A DNA stretch of 64,000 nucleotides. Origin: Salipiger marinus (GTDB lineage Bacteria; Pseudomonadota; Alphaproteobacteria; Rhodobacterales; Rhodobacteraceae). Below the pieces are notes generated by a model. The model ran no database searches. It saw only the letters and a program-made list of their open reading frames with translations, and was not told where the DNA came from. Each line of letters opens with the position of its first letter. Position 1 is the stretch's first letter. Positions 37,690-46,343 of the stretch are shown piece after piece. The translations under genes were made by a program, and so were the position numbers. The DNA lies in NCBI RefSeq assembly GCF_900100085.1, contig NZ_FNEJ01000004.1, positions 226,798-290,797 on the forward strand. The letters run 5' to 3'.

Positions 37690-38459
37690 CCCTGCTGACA
37701 CTGGACCGGATCTCTGTCACCCGCCGGGACCGCGCCGTGCTGCGCGACATCACGCTGTCGGTGGGCGCGGGCGAACTGGTGGGGGTGATCGGCCCCAATG
37801 GCGCGGGCAAGACCACGCTGCTGCGCACGGCGCTGGGGCTGGTGGCGCATGAGGGGCACTCCTCTCTGGCGGCCCTGCCCGAGCCCGCCCGCGCCCGTGC
37901 CGCCGCATGGCTGCCGCAGACGCGAGAGATCGCATGGCCGGTCAGCGTGGAAACGCTGGTGGGGCTCGGCCGCCTGCCGCATCTGGGACCGGGGCGGCGC
38001 ATGGGCGCTGCGGACCGTGTCGCCGTCGATCATGCGCTGGACGCGCTGGGTCTGGGACCGCTGCGGCCGCGCACCGCCACGCGGCTTTCGGGCGGCGAAC
38101 AGGCGCGGGTGCTGATCGCGCGTGCGCTGGCGCAGGACACGCCGCTGCTGCTGGCCGATGAACCCATCGCGGGGCTGGATCCGGAACACCAGATCGCCAC
38201 GATGACCGTCTTTGCGACGCTGGCCGCCGAAGGGCGCGGCGTGATCGTGTCGCTGCATGATCTGGGGCTGGCGGTGCGGCACTGCACCCGGCTTCTGGTG
38301 CTGGACCATGGGCGGCTGGTGGCGGATGGCCCGCCCCGCGAGGTGCTGACCCCCGATCTGGTCGCCCGGGTGTTCCGGGTCAGCGCGCATTTTGCCGACA
38401 CGCCGCAGGGCCCGGTCTTTCAACCGCTGGAGGTGCTGCCCTGCCCGCCGTCACCCTGA
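37686..38459 (+). CDS. btuD: Cobalamin ABC importer ATPase
   Basis: A 257-residue ATPase of the FepC/BtuD type: Walker A GPNGAGKTTLLR, signature LSGGEQARV, Walker B LLLADEPIAGLD, and H-loop VSLHDLGLAVRHC. It powers BtuC. Its 3' end overlaps the upstream start of cbiZ. Confidence 0.92.
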   Translation: MTLLTLDRISVTRRDRAVLRDITLSVGAGELVGVIGPNGAGKTTLLRTALGLVAHEGHSSLAALPEPARARAAAWLPQTREIAWPVSVETLVGLGRLPHLGPGRRMGAADRVAVDHALDALGLGPLRPRTATRLSGGEQARVLIARALAQDTPLLLADEPIAGLDPEHQIATMTVFATLAAEGRGVIVSLHDLGLAVRHCTRLLVLDHGRLVADGPPREVLTPDLVARVFRVSAHFADTPQGPVFQPLEVLPCPPSP

Positions 38460-39094
38460 ATGCGCCATGGCTGAGCCTTGATCTGGGGGCAGAGCTGCGG
38501 GTGCTGAGCTGGGCGCTGAACCGTCCCGGCTATGTCCGGGCGCGGCGCATCCTGTGGCGCGAGGTGCGCAATGCCGATCTGCCGCCCGATCTGGACGTGC
38601 GCGCATGGCTCGCCGCCGAACTTGACGCGCTTGGTGCGGCGGATGCGGTGGTGCTGCTGACCTCGCGCGATGTGACCAGCCATCGCAGCGCTGCGGTGCC
38701 GGGGGCGTTCTGCCTTGCCACGGTGGGCCTGTCCAATGCCGAACGGGTGGGGCATCGCGTGCCCCGCGACCCAAGCCGCTGGGGCACCATCAACCTTGCC
38801 CTGCAGCTGGATGCGCCGCTCAGCGACACCGGCCTGCTGGAGGCGCTGAGCATCGCCACGCAGGCGCGCACCGCCGCCGTGATGGATCTGGGGCTGCGTT
38901 TGCCGGGGGGCATCGCCACCGGCACCGGCACGGACTGCATCGTCGTGGCCGCCCCCGAAGGCGGGCAGGATTACGCGGGCCTGCATACCGATACGGGCGA
39001 GGCGATCGGCGCCGCCGTCTATGCCGCCGTGACGGCGGGCGGGCAGGACTGGATGCGCGATGTGGCGCCCCGGTTTACGCCGCCGCCAGCATAA
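38441..39094 (+). CDS. cbiZ: Adenosylcobinamide amidohydrolase
   Basis: CbiZ cleaves the aminopropanol arm of adenosyl-(pseudo)cobinamide so that imported corrinoids can be rebuilt. Recognisable are LSWALNRPGYVRARRILWREVRNADLPPDLDV, LLTSRDVTSHRSA, GLSNAERVG, GTINLALQL and GIATGTGTDCIVVA. No ATG is in the right place. GTG at 38501 has no ribosome binding site and would cut off the family N-terminus (VTLNAPWLSLDLGAELRV). GGAGG lies 7 bp before a CTG at 38441, so a non-AUG start is proposed (217 residues). It ends the btu operon; the last 20 bp overlap a convergent gene. Confidence 0.85.
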   Translation: MPAVTLNAPWLSLDLGAELRVLSWALNRPGYVRARRILWREVRNADLPPDLDVRAWLAAELDALGAADAVVLLTSRDVTSHRSAAVPGAFCLATVGLSNAERVGHRVPRDPSRWGTINLALQLDAPLSDTGLLEALSIATQARTAAVMDLGLRLPGGIATGTGTDCIVVAAPEGGQDYAGLHTDTGEAIGAAVYAAVTAGGQDWMRDVAPRFTPPPA

Positions 39095-39416
39095 GCCCCG
39101 CCACAAGCAGGGCGGGCAGCACCAGCAGCAGGCGCGGCGCCCGCTCCTCGATCCCGGTCAGCAGCAGGCCAAGCGCAAGGGCGGCCAGCGTCAGGATCCC
39201 CGCCCATGCGGTCAGGCCCAGCCCCCGCCCCCACTGATCGAGCGCCGCCCAAAGCGACAGCGCCAGCAGCAGCGCCCCCGCCCCCTGCCAGAGCCGGGGC
39301 CGCAGCGGCGCACCCCGCCGCCCGGTGAGCTGGGCAAAATGCCGGGGCATGGCGCAGGCCAGCGCAGCAAAGCCCGCGTAGCACAAGAGCAGCGACAGCC
39401 ATCCCGCCATGGTCAT
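39075..39416 (-). CDS. DUF3325-like small membrane protein
   Basis: A 113-residue protein with three to four membrane segments (WLSLLLCYAGFAALACAMPRHFAQLTGR, GALLLALSLWAALDQWG, GILTLAALALGLLLTG). Position at the end of the TonB receptor/DUF3649/PepSY operon and the CAMxRH motif fit the DUF3325 family. It overlaps the PepSY gene by ATGA; a second Met at 39410 has better ribosome-binding-site spacing. A role in iron uptake is inferred from context. Confidence 0.75.
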   Translation of the reverse strand: MTMAGWLSLLLCYAGFAALACAMPRHFAQLTGRRGAPLRPRLWQGAGALLLALSLWAALDQWGRGLGLTAWAGILTLAALALGLLLTGIEERAPRLLLVLPALLVAGLMLAAA

Positions 39417-40972
39417 TCCCCCGCGATGCGTGGCGCGCGCAGGCGCGGCGCCGGGCTGGGCAGGCGGCGTTTGCGCGGACCGGCATACCACCACGCCAGC
39501 GCATAGGCCGCGCCGCAGACCAGCGCCGCCAGATCGAAGCTGGCAAGGATCCAGCTGCCCTGTGCCACCGCCTGCGGCAGGCCCGCACCCCCCGTGGCCG
39601 GGTTGAGCAGCGGCAGCCCCAGCAGCAGCAGCGCGGTCAGCCCCAGCTGTTCGGGCCATGCCCGCGCGGGACCGCGCAGGAACGGGTGCAGCACCGCCGC
39701 AGCCCAAAGCGCGAAAAACACGGCAATCTCGGCCTCCGCCCGCTGGTCAAGGCGGACGGGCAGCAGACGGTTGGCCCAGAAATACCCCGCCGTGGCCAGC
39801 GACAGCCCGGCGATGCCGCCGACATTCAGCCGCTCCACCAGCCGGAAGCCCAGAGGCGTGACACCGGATTTGGCGTGTTTCATGCCGCGCTTCGCGGTCC
39901 AGAGCAGCAGCCCGGTGCCCACCATGACCGTGCCCGCAAGGCCCGACAGGAAGAACAGCCAGCGCAGGTCGGTATCGGCGAAACGCCCGCGATGCAGCGC
40001 GCCCAGCACGTTGTGGGTCGCGGTGATCGCGCTGACCCGGGGCGGCAGGGTTTCCTCCAGCAGCGCGCCGGTGGTGCCGTCAAAGCGCAGGCGCGCGCCC
40101 CCTCCCCCGCCGCCGCCCTGCGTGGCAAGACTGTCATTGCGCGCGGGCGACAGGGTGATCTCTGGCCGCGCGCTCAGGCGCCCCTCGACGCTGATGCGGC
40201 CAGCGGGCATGTCCCAGCGGGCCTGCGCCTCGGCCAGCAGAGGGGCGATGGGGACCAGCGGCGCGGGCGCGGTCAGGGCGGGCGGCGGGTCGGTCCGCGG
40301 CGCGGCCTGACGGGTGCGGCCTTCGACCACGAAGGGCAGCAGCGTGGCGGTGAACAGCAGCAGCCCCGAATAGGTGATCATCAGGTGATAGGGCAGCGCC
40401 AGCACGGCGGTCATGTTGTGCAGATCAAGCCAAGACCTCTGGCCCTTTCTGGGGCGGAAGGTGAAGAAGTCCTTGAAGATCTTCTTGTGGGTGATGACCC
40501 CGCTCAGGATCGCCACGAACATGGCCATGGTGGCGACGCCAACGATCCAGCGCGCAGCCTCGCGCGGCAGCCCGTGCAGTTCGAAATGGAAGCGGTAGAG
40601 GAAATTGCCGCCCGCCGTGTCGCGCGGGGTCAGCAGGGCACCGGTGGCGGGATCCATCACCTGCCCCGCGCCGCGCTGCTGCGGCTGGCCCGGATCGCGC
40701 CATGACAGCCCCAGCACCGGGCTGCGTTCCGAGGGCAGCGTCACCGACCAGCTGTCGGCCTCCGGCGCCAGTTCCGCCAGCCGGTCCAGTGCCAGCTGTG
40801 CGGGCGCCTGCCCGGGCCGCGCGGCGTGCAGTTCCGGCGTCATCCACAGCGTGATCTCGCTGCGGAAATAGGCGAGCGTCCCGGTCAGGAAGACCGCGAA
40901 CAGCAGCCAGCCCAGAACCAGCCCCGTCCATGTGTGCAGCCAGGCCATGTTCTGGCGAAAGCCCTGTTTCAC
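39413..40972 (-). CDS. PepSY-associated membrane protein (putative ferric reductase type)
   Basis: A 519-residue membrane protein with the PepSY-TM layout. It starts LHTWTGLVLGWLLFAVFLTGTLAYFRSEI, has a large periplasmic domain, then FHFELHGLPREAARWIVGVATMAMFVAILSGVITHKKIFKDFFTFRP and SWLDLHNMTAVLALPYHLMITYSGLLLF. Conserved His residues in LHTW, FHFELHG, THKK, DLHN, PYHL and THNVLGALH may bind heme. A run of seven Gly (TQGGGGGGGARL) forms a flexible loop. Such proteins are thought to reduce siderophore iron; the adjacent TonB receptor agrees. ATGA overlaps on both sides. Confidence 0.85.
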   Translation of the reverse strand: MKQGFRQNMAWLHTWTGLVLGWLLFAVFLTGTLAYFRSEITLWMTPELHAARPGQAPAQLALDRLAELAPEADSWSVTLPSERSPVLGLSWRDPGQPQQRGAGQVMDPATGALLTPRDTAGGNFLYRFHFELHGLPREAARWIVGVATMAMFVAILSGVITHKKIFKDFFTFRPRKGQRSWLDLHNMTAVLALPYHLMITYSGLLLFTATLLPFVVEGRTRQAAPRTDPPPALTAPAPLVPIAPLLAEAQARWDMPAGRISVEGRLSARPEITLSPARNDSLATQGGGGGGGARLRFDGTTGALLEETLPPRVSAITATHNVLGALHRGRFADTDLRWLFFLSGLAGTVMVGTGLLLWTAKRGMKHAKSGVTPLGFRLVERLNVGGIAGLSLATAGYFWANRLLPVRLDQRAEAEIAVFFALWAAAVLHPFLRGPARAWPEQLGLTALLLLGLPLLNPATGGAGLPQAVAQGSWILASFDLAALVCGAAYALAWWYAGPRKRRLPSPAPRLRAPRIAGE

Positions 40973-41259
40973 GACAGCCCCCCAAAAAACCAGAGCAGCA
41001 GCACCAGCGCCGCCGCAGGCAGGACCAGCCCCGCCGCCATGCGGGCCGGGCTGCGGATGGAAAAGACCCAGACCGGGACCAGCGCAAAGACCATGAAGGC
41101 CAGCATCGCGCCAAGCCGCGCGCCGTCCTGCCCCGCAAGCGGCAGCAGGCGGCAGGCCAGCACGGTCAGATTGGCCAGCCCGTACCCCCCGACCAAAGCC
41201 GCCGCCACCCGGAGGGTGACGGCGCTTCGTGGAGAGAGGGCGGCGGAGGGAAACGCCAC
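40969..41259 (-). CDS. DUF3649-like small membrane protein
   Basis: A 96-residue protein with three membrane segments (VTLRVAAALVGGYGLANLTVLACRLLPL, GAMLAFMVFALVPVWVFS, AAGLVLPAAALVLLLWFF). It fits the DUF3649 family found between TonB siderophore receptors and PepSY genes. 14 bp after the receptor and overlapping the PepSY gene. Probably part of the iron-chelate uptake machinery; no biochemical role is known to me. Confidence 0.75.
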   Translation of the reverse strand: MAFPSAALSPRSAVTLRVAAALVGGYGLANLTVLACRLLPLAGQDGARLGAMLAFMVFALVPVWVFSIRSPARMAAGLVLPAAALVLLLWFFGGLS

Positions 41260-41273
41260 GCCTGCCCCCTGTC

Positions 41274-43283
41274 TCAGAACCGGGCCGTCAGGCCGACGAA
41301 ATAGCGCCGTCCGTCCAGCAGCGAGCCGTAATCCTCGCTGGTGATCTGCTTGTCGAAGGCGTTGTAGATGCCGAAATTGCCCTGGATGCTGTCGTTGAAA
41401 TCATAGGTCGCGCCCAGATCCACGATGGTGTAGCCGGGCACCCGGTCACTGCTGGCTTCCTCGTTGGTCTCGCTTTTGAATTTGACCTTGCTCCACAGCG
41501 ACAGCCGGTCATTGGCCTGCCAGTCGAGCCCGAGATTGACCATGTGCTGCGGCAGCGCGTTCAGCCGTTCGCCCTTGTTGACGCCCGAGGTGATCTCGCT
41601 GTCGGACCATGTGTAATTCGCGGTCACGTCAAGATCGCGCCAGCGATAGTCCAGCGTCGCCTCGACCCCCTGAATCTCGGCCTCGTCAAGGTTCACATAC
41701 TGGTTGATCCACTGCCGGGTCTCGCCGTTATAGACGCAGCTCCATTCGGCCTCGTCCACGGTGCCGTCGCCATTGGTGTCGGGGCTGTCGCAGATGCGTT
41801 CCTTGTCGATCTTGTCGGTGAACTTGGTGTGATAGGCGGTCAGCCCCAGCTGCAGGTCGCTGCGCGGCGTCCAGACCATGCCAAGCTCGTAATTGGTGCT
41901 TTCCTCGGGCTGCAGGCTGCTGTTGCCCTTGTCCCAGCCCCGGCCCCGGCCCGCCTGTTCCACGATGCCGTCATCGGTGCGTTTCAGTGCGGGCACGGTA
42001 TAGCCGCCGCTGACGCCGCCCTTCAGGGTCAGCGTGTCGCGCAGATGCCAGACGCCATAGATGCGCGGCGTGAAGTTGTCGCCGAACTTCTCGTTCTCGT
42101 CATAACGCCCGCCCAGCGTCAGGGTGAAATCGTCGGTCAGGCTGATCTCGTCCTCGACAAACAGCGAGGCATGCCAGCGTTCCAGATCGGTGTTGATCGA
42201 TCCCGGAAAGCGGTCAGCGTCGTGGAAGGTCTTTTCCAGCTTGTAATCAAGGCCTGCGGTCATCTTGTGGGCGCCGAAGATCATCAGCGTCTTGCTGTTG
42301 AAATTCAGCTGCTCGAAGGAGGACAGGTTGCTGCCCTCGTCGATCTCCACCCGCTCTTTCTTGAGGAAGGAGGTGGTCTCGAACCCGTTCTGCCAGCGCA
42401 GCTGGTGGCTCAGCGCCACATCGTGCCGGGTGGTGTTCACATCGGTTTCGGTGGTGCCGTTGTCCAGATCGCGCGTCGTGGTCTGCCGCGACTTGCTGTA
42501 ATCCAGATCCAGATCCTGCGCTTCGGTCATCTGCCAGGTCAGCCGCACGCCATTGGTGCGCCGTTCGATGCCGGAAAACCCGCCCTCGTATTTGTCGGAG
42601 GCGCGGTCGAAGGTGGATCCGTAAAAGCTCAGCCCCAGACGGTCCTTCACCAGCGGCCCGGTCAGGTAATAGTTGGTCTGCAGCGAATCCGAGGATTTGC
42701 CGTCTTCCTGCAGGGTCTGGCCCACCGACAGCGTGCCGGTCCAGACATCCGCCGTGGGTTTGGTGATGATGTTGATGACCCCGCCCGAGGCAGCGGATCC
42801 ATAAAGCGACGACATCGGGCCACGGATCACCTCGATCCGGTCGATGATGGCGGGGGGCGGCAGAAGCTGGGTGCGCTGGCCGCTGCCCCAGCCGTTGTAA
42901 TAGGCATCCTGACTGTCGCCGACGGGTTTGCCATCGACAAGGAACAGGATGTAATCCTCGCCAAAGCCGCGAATGTTGATCGAGCTTGATCCGGGCAGCT
43001 TGCCCGAGCCGCTTGATTCGATGGAAATGCCGGGGATGGTGTCCAGAATGTCGGTGATGCCGCTATAGGAGCGGCCCTCGATCTCTTCCGAGGAAATGAC
43101 GGTGATCGTGGCGGGGGCGTCGGCGATCTGCTGTTCGAACCCGGTGGCCGAGATGACGATTTCGCCCAGATAGGCGTCATCAAGGCTGAGATCCTGCGCC
43201 AGCACCGGAGTGGAGGCAAGCATCAGCGGCAGCGCCGCGCAGCCCGAACGCAACCGCCCGGCGAAGGTGATCCTGTGTGTCAT
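41274..43283 (-). CDS. TonB-dependent siderophore (catecholate-type) receptor with an EF-hand-like loop
   Basis: A 669-residue outer-membrane receptor (signal peptide ending PVLAQ, plug from GEIVISATGFEQQIADAPATITVISSEEI to VIRGPMSSLYGSAASGGVINIITKP, C-terminal GLTARF). It resembles the FepA/CirA/BfrA group. Between barrel strands, near residue 500, an external loop reads CDSPDTNGDGTVDEAEWSC: a canonical EF-hand calcium loop (D1, N3, D5, T7, D9, E12) between two cysteines. Start at 43283 chosen for the signal peptide. It leads the iron operon, with DUF3649, PepSY and DUF3325 genes following. Confidence 0.9.
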   Translation of the reverse strand: MTHRITFAGRLRSGCAALPLMLASTPVLAQDLSLDDAYLGEIVISATGFEQQIADAPATITVISSEEIEGRSYSGITDILDTIPGISIESSGSGKLPGSSSINIRGFGEDYILFLVDGKPVGDSQDAYYNGWGSGQRTQLLPPPAIIDRIEVIRGPMSSLYGSAASGGVINIITKPTADVWTGTLSVGQTLQEDGKSSDSLQTNYYLTGPLVKDRLGLSFYGSTFDRASDKYEGGFSGIERRTNGVRLTWQMTEAQDLDLDYSKSRQTTTRDLDNGTTETDVNTTRHDVALSHQLRWQNGFETTSFLKKERVEIDEGSNLSSFEQLNFNSKTLMIFGAHKMTAGLDYKLEKTFHDADRFPGSINTDLERWHASLFVEDEISLTDDFTLTLGGRYDENEKFGDNFTPRIYGVWHLRDTLTLKGGVSGGYTVPALKRTDDGIVEQAGRGRGWDKGNSSLQPEESTNYELGMVWTPRSDLQLGLTAYHTKFTDKIDKERICDSPDTNGDGTVDEAEWSCVYNGETRQWINQYVNLDEAEIQGVEATLDYRWRDLDVTANYTWSDSEITSGVNKGERLNALPQHMVNLGLDWQANDRLSLWSKVKFKSETNEEASSDRVPGYTIVDLGATYDFNDSIQGNFGIYNAFDKQITSEDYGSLLDGRRYFVGLTARF

Positions 43284-43431
43284 GGTCCTGTCCCGCTTTC
43301 CGCCGGGGACACGCCCCGACGCCATATTCACAGCGGAGCGCCGCCCCAAGACAGCACCCGCAACTTTATGATCCGATTGCTGGGAAAAACCTGGCCTGTC
43401 GGCGCCGGCCCGTCTGCCGGCGACGGGAGGG

Positions 43432-43461
43432 GCTTAGCAGAGGTTGAGTTTTTTAGTCAAC
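43432..43461 (-). promoter_or_regulatory. Promoter of the iron operon with a TGA-N9-TCA dyad
   Basis: On the minus strand TTGACT (43455-43460), 17 bp, CTAAGC (43432-43437) make a promoter with a start near 43425, giving a GC-rich leader of about 140 bases. Overlapping the -35, GTTGA (43443-43447) and TCAAC (43457-43461) form a dyad with a 9-base spacer. TGA-N9-TCA is the layout I recall for iron-responsive RirA or Iron-Rhodo boxes in alphaproteobacteria. Confidence 0.5.
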
Positions 43462-43543
43462 TACGTTTCTGACTTTTCCGCGATCCGCGCGTGATCGGGG
43501 CGCCGCCGTGCTGGCAGCGCCCCCTGCCCTGCCCTGCCCGCCG

Positions 43544-45103
43544 TCAATGCGCGGGCGGTTTGGCGCCGCGGGCGGGCGGCTTCATCGCCAGCGCCATGAC
43601 GGCAAGCCCCACAAACAGCAGGGTCAGCAGCAGGAAGACATCGATGAAGGACATCACCACCGCCTGCCCCGCCACACGCTGTGCCAGCTGCGCCAGCGCC
43701 CCCTGCGCGCCGTCCAGCCCCTGCGCCGACAGAGTGGCGGCCATCTGGTCAAGCTGCCGCAGCGCCTCGGGGTTGGACCATGTCAGCGCCTCGTCCAGCC
43801 GGGCGGTGTGCAGCGCGCGCCGGTCGCTGAGCAGCGTGTTGATCAGCGCCAGCCCCACCGCGCCGCCAAGGTTGCGCATCAGGTTGTAAAGCCCCGAGGC
43901 GCCCTTCATCTTGTCGGGCGGCAGCGTGCCAAGCGCGAGGTTGTTGATCGGCACCATGCAGATCATCAGCGACATGCCGCGCAGGATCTGCGGCAGCAGC
44001 AGTTCCTGAAAATCCCATTCCGCCGTCATCCCGGTCAGCATCCATGACGACAGGCCAAAGCCCAGAAAGCCCACCAGCAGCATGGCCCGCAGATCCACGC
44101 GCGAGGCCAGCATCCCCGCCAGCGGCGCGGTGCAGAACATGGCAAGCCCCGACACGAACACGGTCTGCCCGGTCATCAGGCTGTCATAGCCCCGGACCGA
44201 AGACAGATAGAGCGGGTAAAGATAGGTCATGCCGTAAAGGCCGATGCCCATCACGAAGCTGAACACCGAACCGACCGCGAAGTTGGTATTGGCAAAGGCC
44301 GACAGATCCACCACCGGATCGCGCCGCGTGACGGCCCGCCAGAAGGTCAGGATGCCGCCCACCACCATGACGGCGAACAGGACCGCCACGGCCTCGTCCT
44401 GAAACCAGTCATTGCCGGGGCCTTCTTCCAGCACGAATTCCATGCCGCCCAGAAAGCAGGCCAGCGCGCCCAGCCCCAGCCAGTCGAACCGGTCGAAAAG
44501 CGACCAGTCGGGGCGGTCGAAATCGATCAGCGCCAGCGCGCCAAGGCTCACCAATATCCCCGCAGGCACGTTGACCAGAAACAGCCAGTGCCAGCTGAAG
44601 GTATGGCTGAGATAGCCGCCCACGGTCGGCCCCACGGTGGGCGCCAGCGTCGCGATCAGCCCGATCATCGGCGAGACGATGTTGCGCTTGCTGGCCGGAA
44701 AGATGGTGAAGGCGGCGGCAAAGACCGACGGAATCATGCCCCCGCCCAGAAAGCCCTGCACCCCGCGCCACAGGATCATTTCCGAGATGCTGCCCGAGGT
44801 CGCGCAGAGAAAGGAGGCGGCGGTGAAGCCCGCCGCCGACAGCGCGAACAGATACCGCGTGGACATCATCCGCGCCAGCAGCCCTGACAGCGGGATCATC
44901 ACCACCTCGGCGATGAGATAGGATGTCTGCACCCACGAGATCTCGTCAGACGAGGCCCCCAGCCCCGCCTGAATCTCGGGCAGAGAGGCCGACACGATCT
45001 GGATGTCGAGAATGGCCATGAACATGCCAAACACCATGACGAGAAACGCCGCGACCCGGCGCGGCGTAAGGTCTGGTTCGGTGTCCTGTGTCGCCGTGCT
45101 CAT
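43544..45103 (-). CDS. emrB: MFS drug efflux transporter, DHA2 (EmrB/QacA) family
   Basis: A 519-residue protein with fourteen membrane segments. DHA2 marks are VFGMFMAILDIQIVSASLPEIQAGLGASSDEISWVQTSYLIAEVVMIPLSGLLARMMSTRYLF, RGVQGFLGGGMIPSVF, and APTVGPTVGGYLSHTFSWHWLFLVNVPAG (motif C). It would expel hydrophobic drugs or phenolic compounds through a tripartite pump with the adaptor encoded just upstream (ATGA overlap). No outer-membrane TolC-like gene is present here. Confidence 0.92.
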   Translation of the reverse strand: MSTATQDTEPDLTPRRVAAFLVMVFGMFMAILDIQIVSASLPEIQAGLGASSDEISWVQTSYLIAEVVMIPLSGLLARMMSTRYLFALSAAGFTAASFLCATSGSISEMILWRGVQGFLGGGMIPSVFAAAFTIFPASKRNIVSPMIGLIATLAPTVGPTVGGYLSHTFSWHWLFLVNVPAGILVSLGALALIDFDRPDWSLFDRFDWLGLGALACFLGGMEFVLEEGPGNDWFQDEAVAVLFAVMVVGGILTFWRAVTRRDPVVDLSAFANTNFAVGSVFSFVMGIGLYGMTYLYPLYLSSVRGYDSLMTGQTVFVSGLAMFCTAPLAGMLASRVDLRAMLLVGFLGFGLSSWMLTGMTAEWDFQELLLPQILRGMSLMICMVPINNLALGTLPPDKMKGASGLYNLMRNLGGAVGLALINTLLSDRRALHTARLDEALTWSNPEALRQLDQMAATLSAQGLDGAQGALAQLAQRVAGQAVVMSFIDVFLLLTLLFVGLAVMALAMKPPARGAKPPAH

Positions 45104-46242
45104 TGCCGCACCTCCGCCACGGCGGTGCCCTCAGGCGCGGTGCGGCGGTCGATCTCCACCACCACCGACAGGCCCGCGCGCAGGCCTTGGGTGCCGTCGG
45201 GCAGATCGATCCGCACCGGCACGCGCTGCACGATCTTGGTGAAGTTGCCGGTGGCATTGTCCGCGGGCAAGAGCGAGAAGACCGAGCCGGTGGCGGGCGC
45301 CAGCGACACCACACGGCCCTCGATCTCGTGCCCCTCCATCGCGTCGATGCGGATCCGCGCGGTTTCGCCCGCCACGATCTCGGCCAGCTGGGTTTCCTTG
45401 AAATTCGCCTCCACATACAGGCCATGATCGGGCACCACCGCCGCCAGCCGAGCGCCGGGGCTGACCAGTTCGCCCTGTTCAATGGCGACATTGGCCACGG
45501 TGCCATCGAACGGCGCGCGCAGCACGGTCATGTCCAGATCGCGCTGCGCCTGAGCAACGGCAAGCTGCAGGTCGGCGCGGCTCGACTCCGTCTCGGCGCG
45601 CTGTGCCTGCAGCACCTCCACCTCGGCGCGCGCACCGGTGATGGCGGCTTCGGCAGCGGCAAGATTGGCGCGGGCGGTGTCCAGCGCGCCAGTGGCCTCA
45701 TCAAGATCAGCCTGAGAAGTGACGCGGCGCGCGGCCAGATCTCGGGCGCGCTCCGCCGCCGTGCTGGCGGTGCGCAGGCTTGCCTGCGCCGCAGCGCGCT
45801 GCGCCTCTGCCTGTGTCACGGCGGCCTCGGCGGCGCTGACCTGCGCGTCGATCCGGGCCAGCGTGCGGTCCAGCGTCGGCAGCTTGGCCTGCGCCTGCTG
45901 CAGCGCGATGCGGTAATCGCCATCGTCGATGCGCACCAGCACCTCGCCCTGCCGGACATGCTGGTTCGCCTCCACCGGGATTTCGGCGACATAGCCTTCG
46001 AGCTTGGAGGAGACCAGCGACAGATCCGCCTGCACATAGGCATCGTCGGTCTCGATCAGGAACCGCCCCTCGCTCCACCACGACCAGCCCTGCCAGCCGC
46101 CCGCCAGAAGCGCCACCAGCGCGAGCCCGGCCAGCACGGGCCCCTTGCGGCGGCGGGGCGGCGGCGTGTCCATGGCCGAAGGGGTGGCGGTGGCGGGGTC
46201 GATCGGATCGTGGCGGGACATGAGCGTGACTTTCGGTGACAT
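45100..46242 (-). CDS. emrA: HlyD/EmrA-type membrane fusion protein
   Basis: A protein of about 380 residues with one N-terminal membrane anchor (GPVLAGLALVALLAGGWQGWSWW), a lipoyl-like domain (AYVQADLSLVSSKLEGYVAEIPVEANQHVRQGEVLVRID), a long Ala/Arg/Gln-rich coiled-coil hairpin (residues about 110-230) and the matching half APFDGTVANVAIEQGELV. It bridges EmrB to an outer-membrane channel. Start at 46242 is tentative, 46221 being the alternative; neither has a good ribosome binding site. The promoter region is shared with the divergent TetR gene. Confidence 0.88.
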   Translation of the reverse strand: MSPKVTLMSRHDPIDPATATPSAMDTPPPRRRKGPVLAGLALVALLAGGWQGWSWWSEGRFLIETDDAYVQADLSLVSSKLEGYVAEIPVEANQHVRQGEVLVRIDDGDYRIALQQAQAKLPTLDRTLARIDAQVSAAEAAVTQAEAQRAAAQASLRTASTAAERARDLAARRVTSQADLDEATGALDTARANLAAAEAAITGARAEVEVLQAQRAETESSRADLQLAVAQAQRDLDMTVLRAPFDGTVANVAIEQGELVSPGARLAAVVPDHGLYVEANFKETQLAEIVAGETARIRIDAMEGHEIEGRVVSLAPATGSVFSLLPADNATGNFTKIVQRVPVRIDLPDGTQGLRAGLSVVVEIDRRTAPEGTAVAEVRQ

Positions 46243-46254
46243 TGGCCCGGCCCA

Positions 46255-46272
46255 TCGAACCGGGTGGTTCGA
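46255..46272. promoter_or_regulatory. TetR-type operator 1 and emrAB promoter
   Basis: TCGAACC and GGTTCGA form perfect 7-bp arms with GGGT between. Just upstream on the minus strand TTGATC, 17 bp, TATCTG (46277-46282) is a good promoter for emrAB, so the operator covers the start point. Confidence 0.7.
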
Positions 46273-46312
46273 CAGGCAGATAGGACGCTGGCGGGCAAAG
46301 ATCAAGACTTCA

Positions 46313-46330
46313 TCGAACCGAACAGTTCGA
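46313..46330. promoter_or_regulatory. TetR-type operator 2
   Basis: TCGAAC and GTTCGA arms around six bases give an 18-bp site of the same length and sequence type as operator 1, 58 bp away centre to centre. It lies 14 bp before the TetR start codon and just before a TATACA -10-like hexamer (46332-46337), which suits autoregulation. Confidence 0.68.
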
Positions 46331-46343
46331 TTATACAGGGCAC

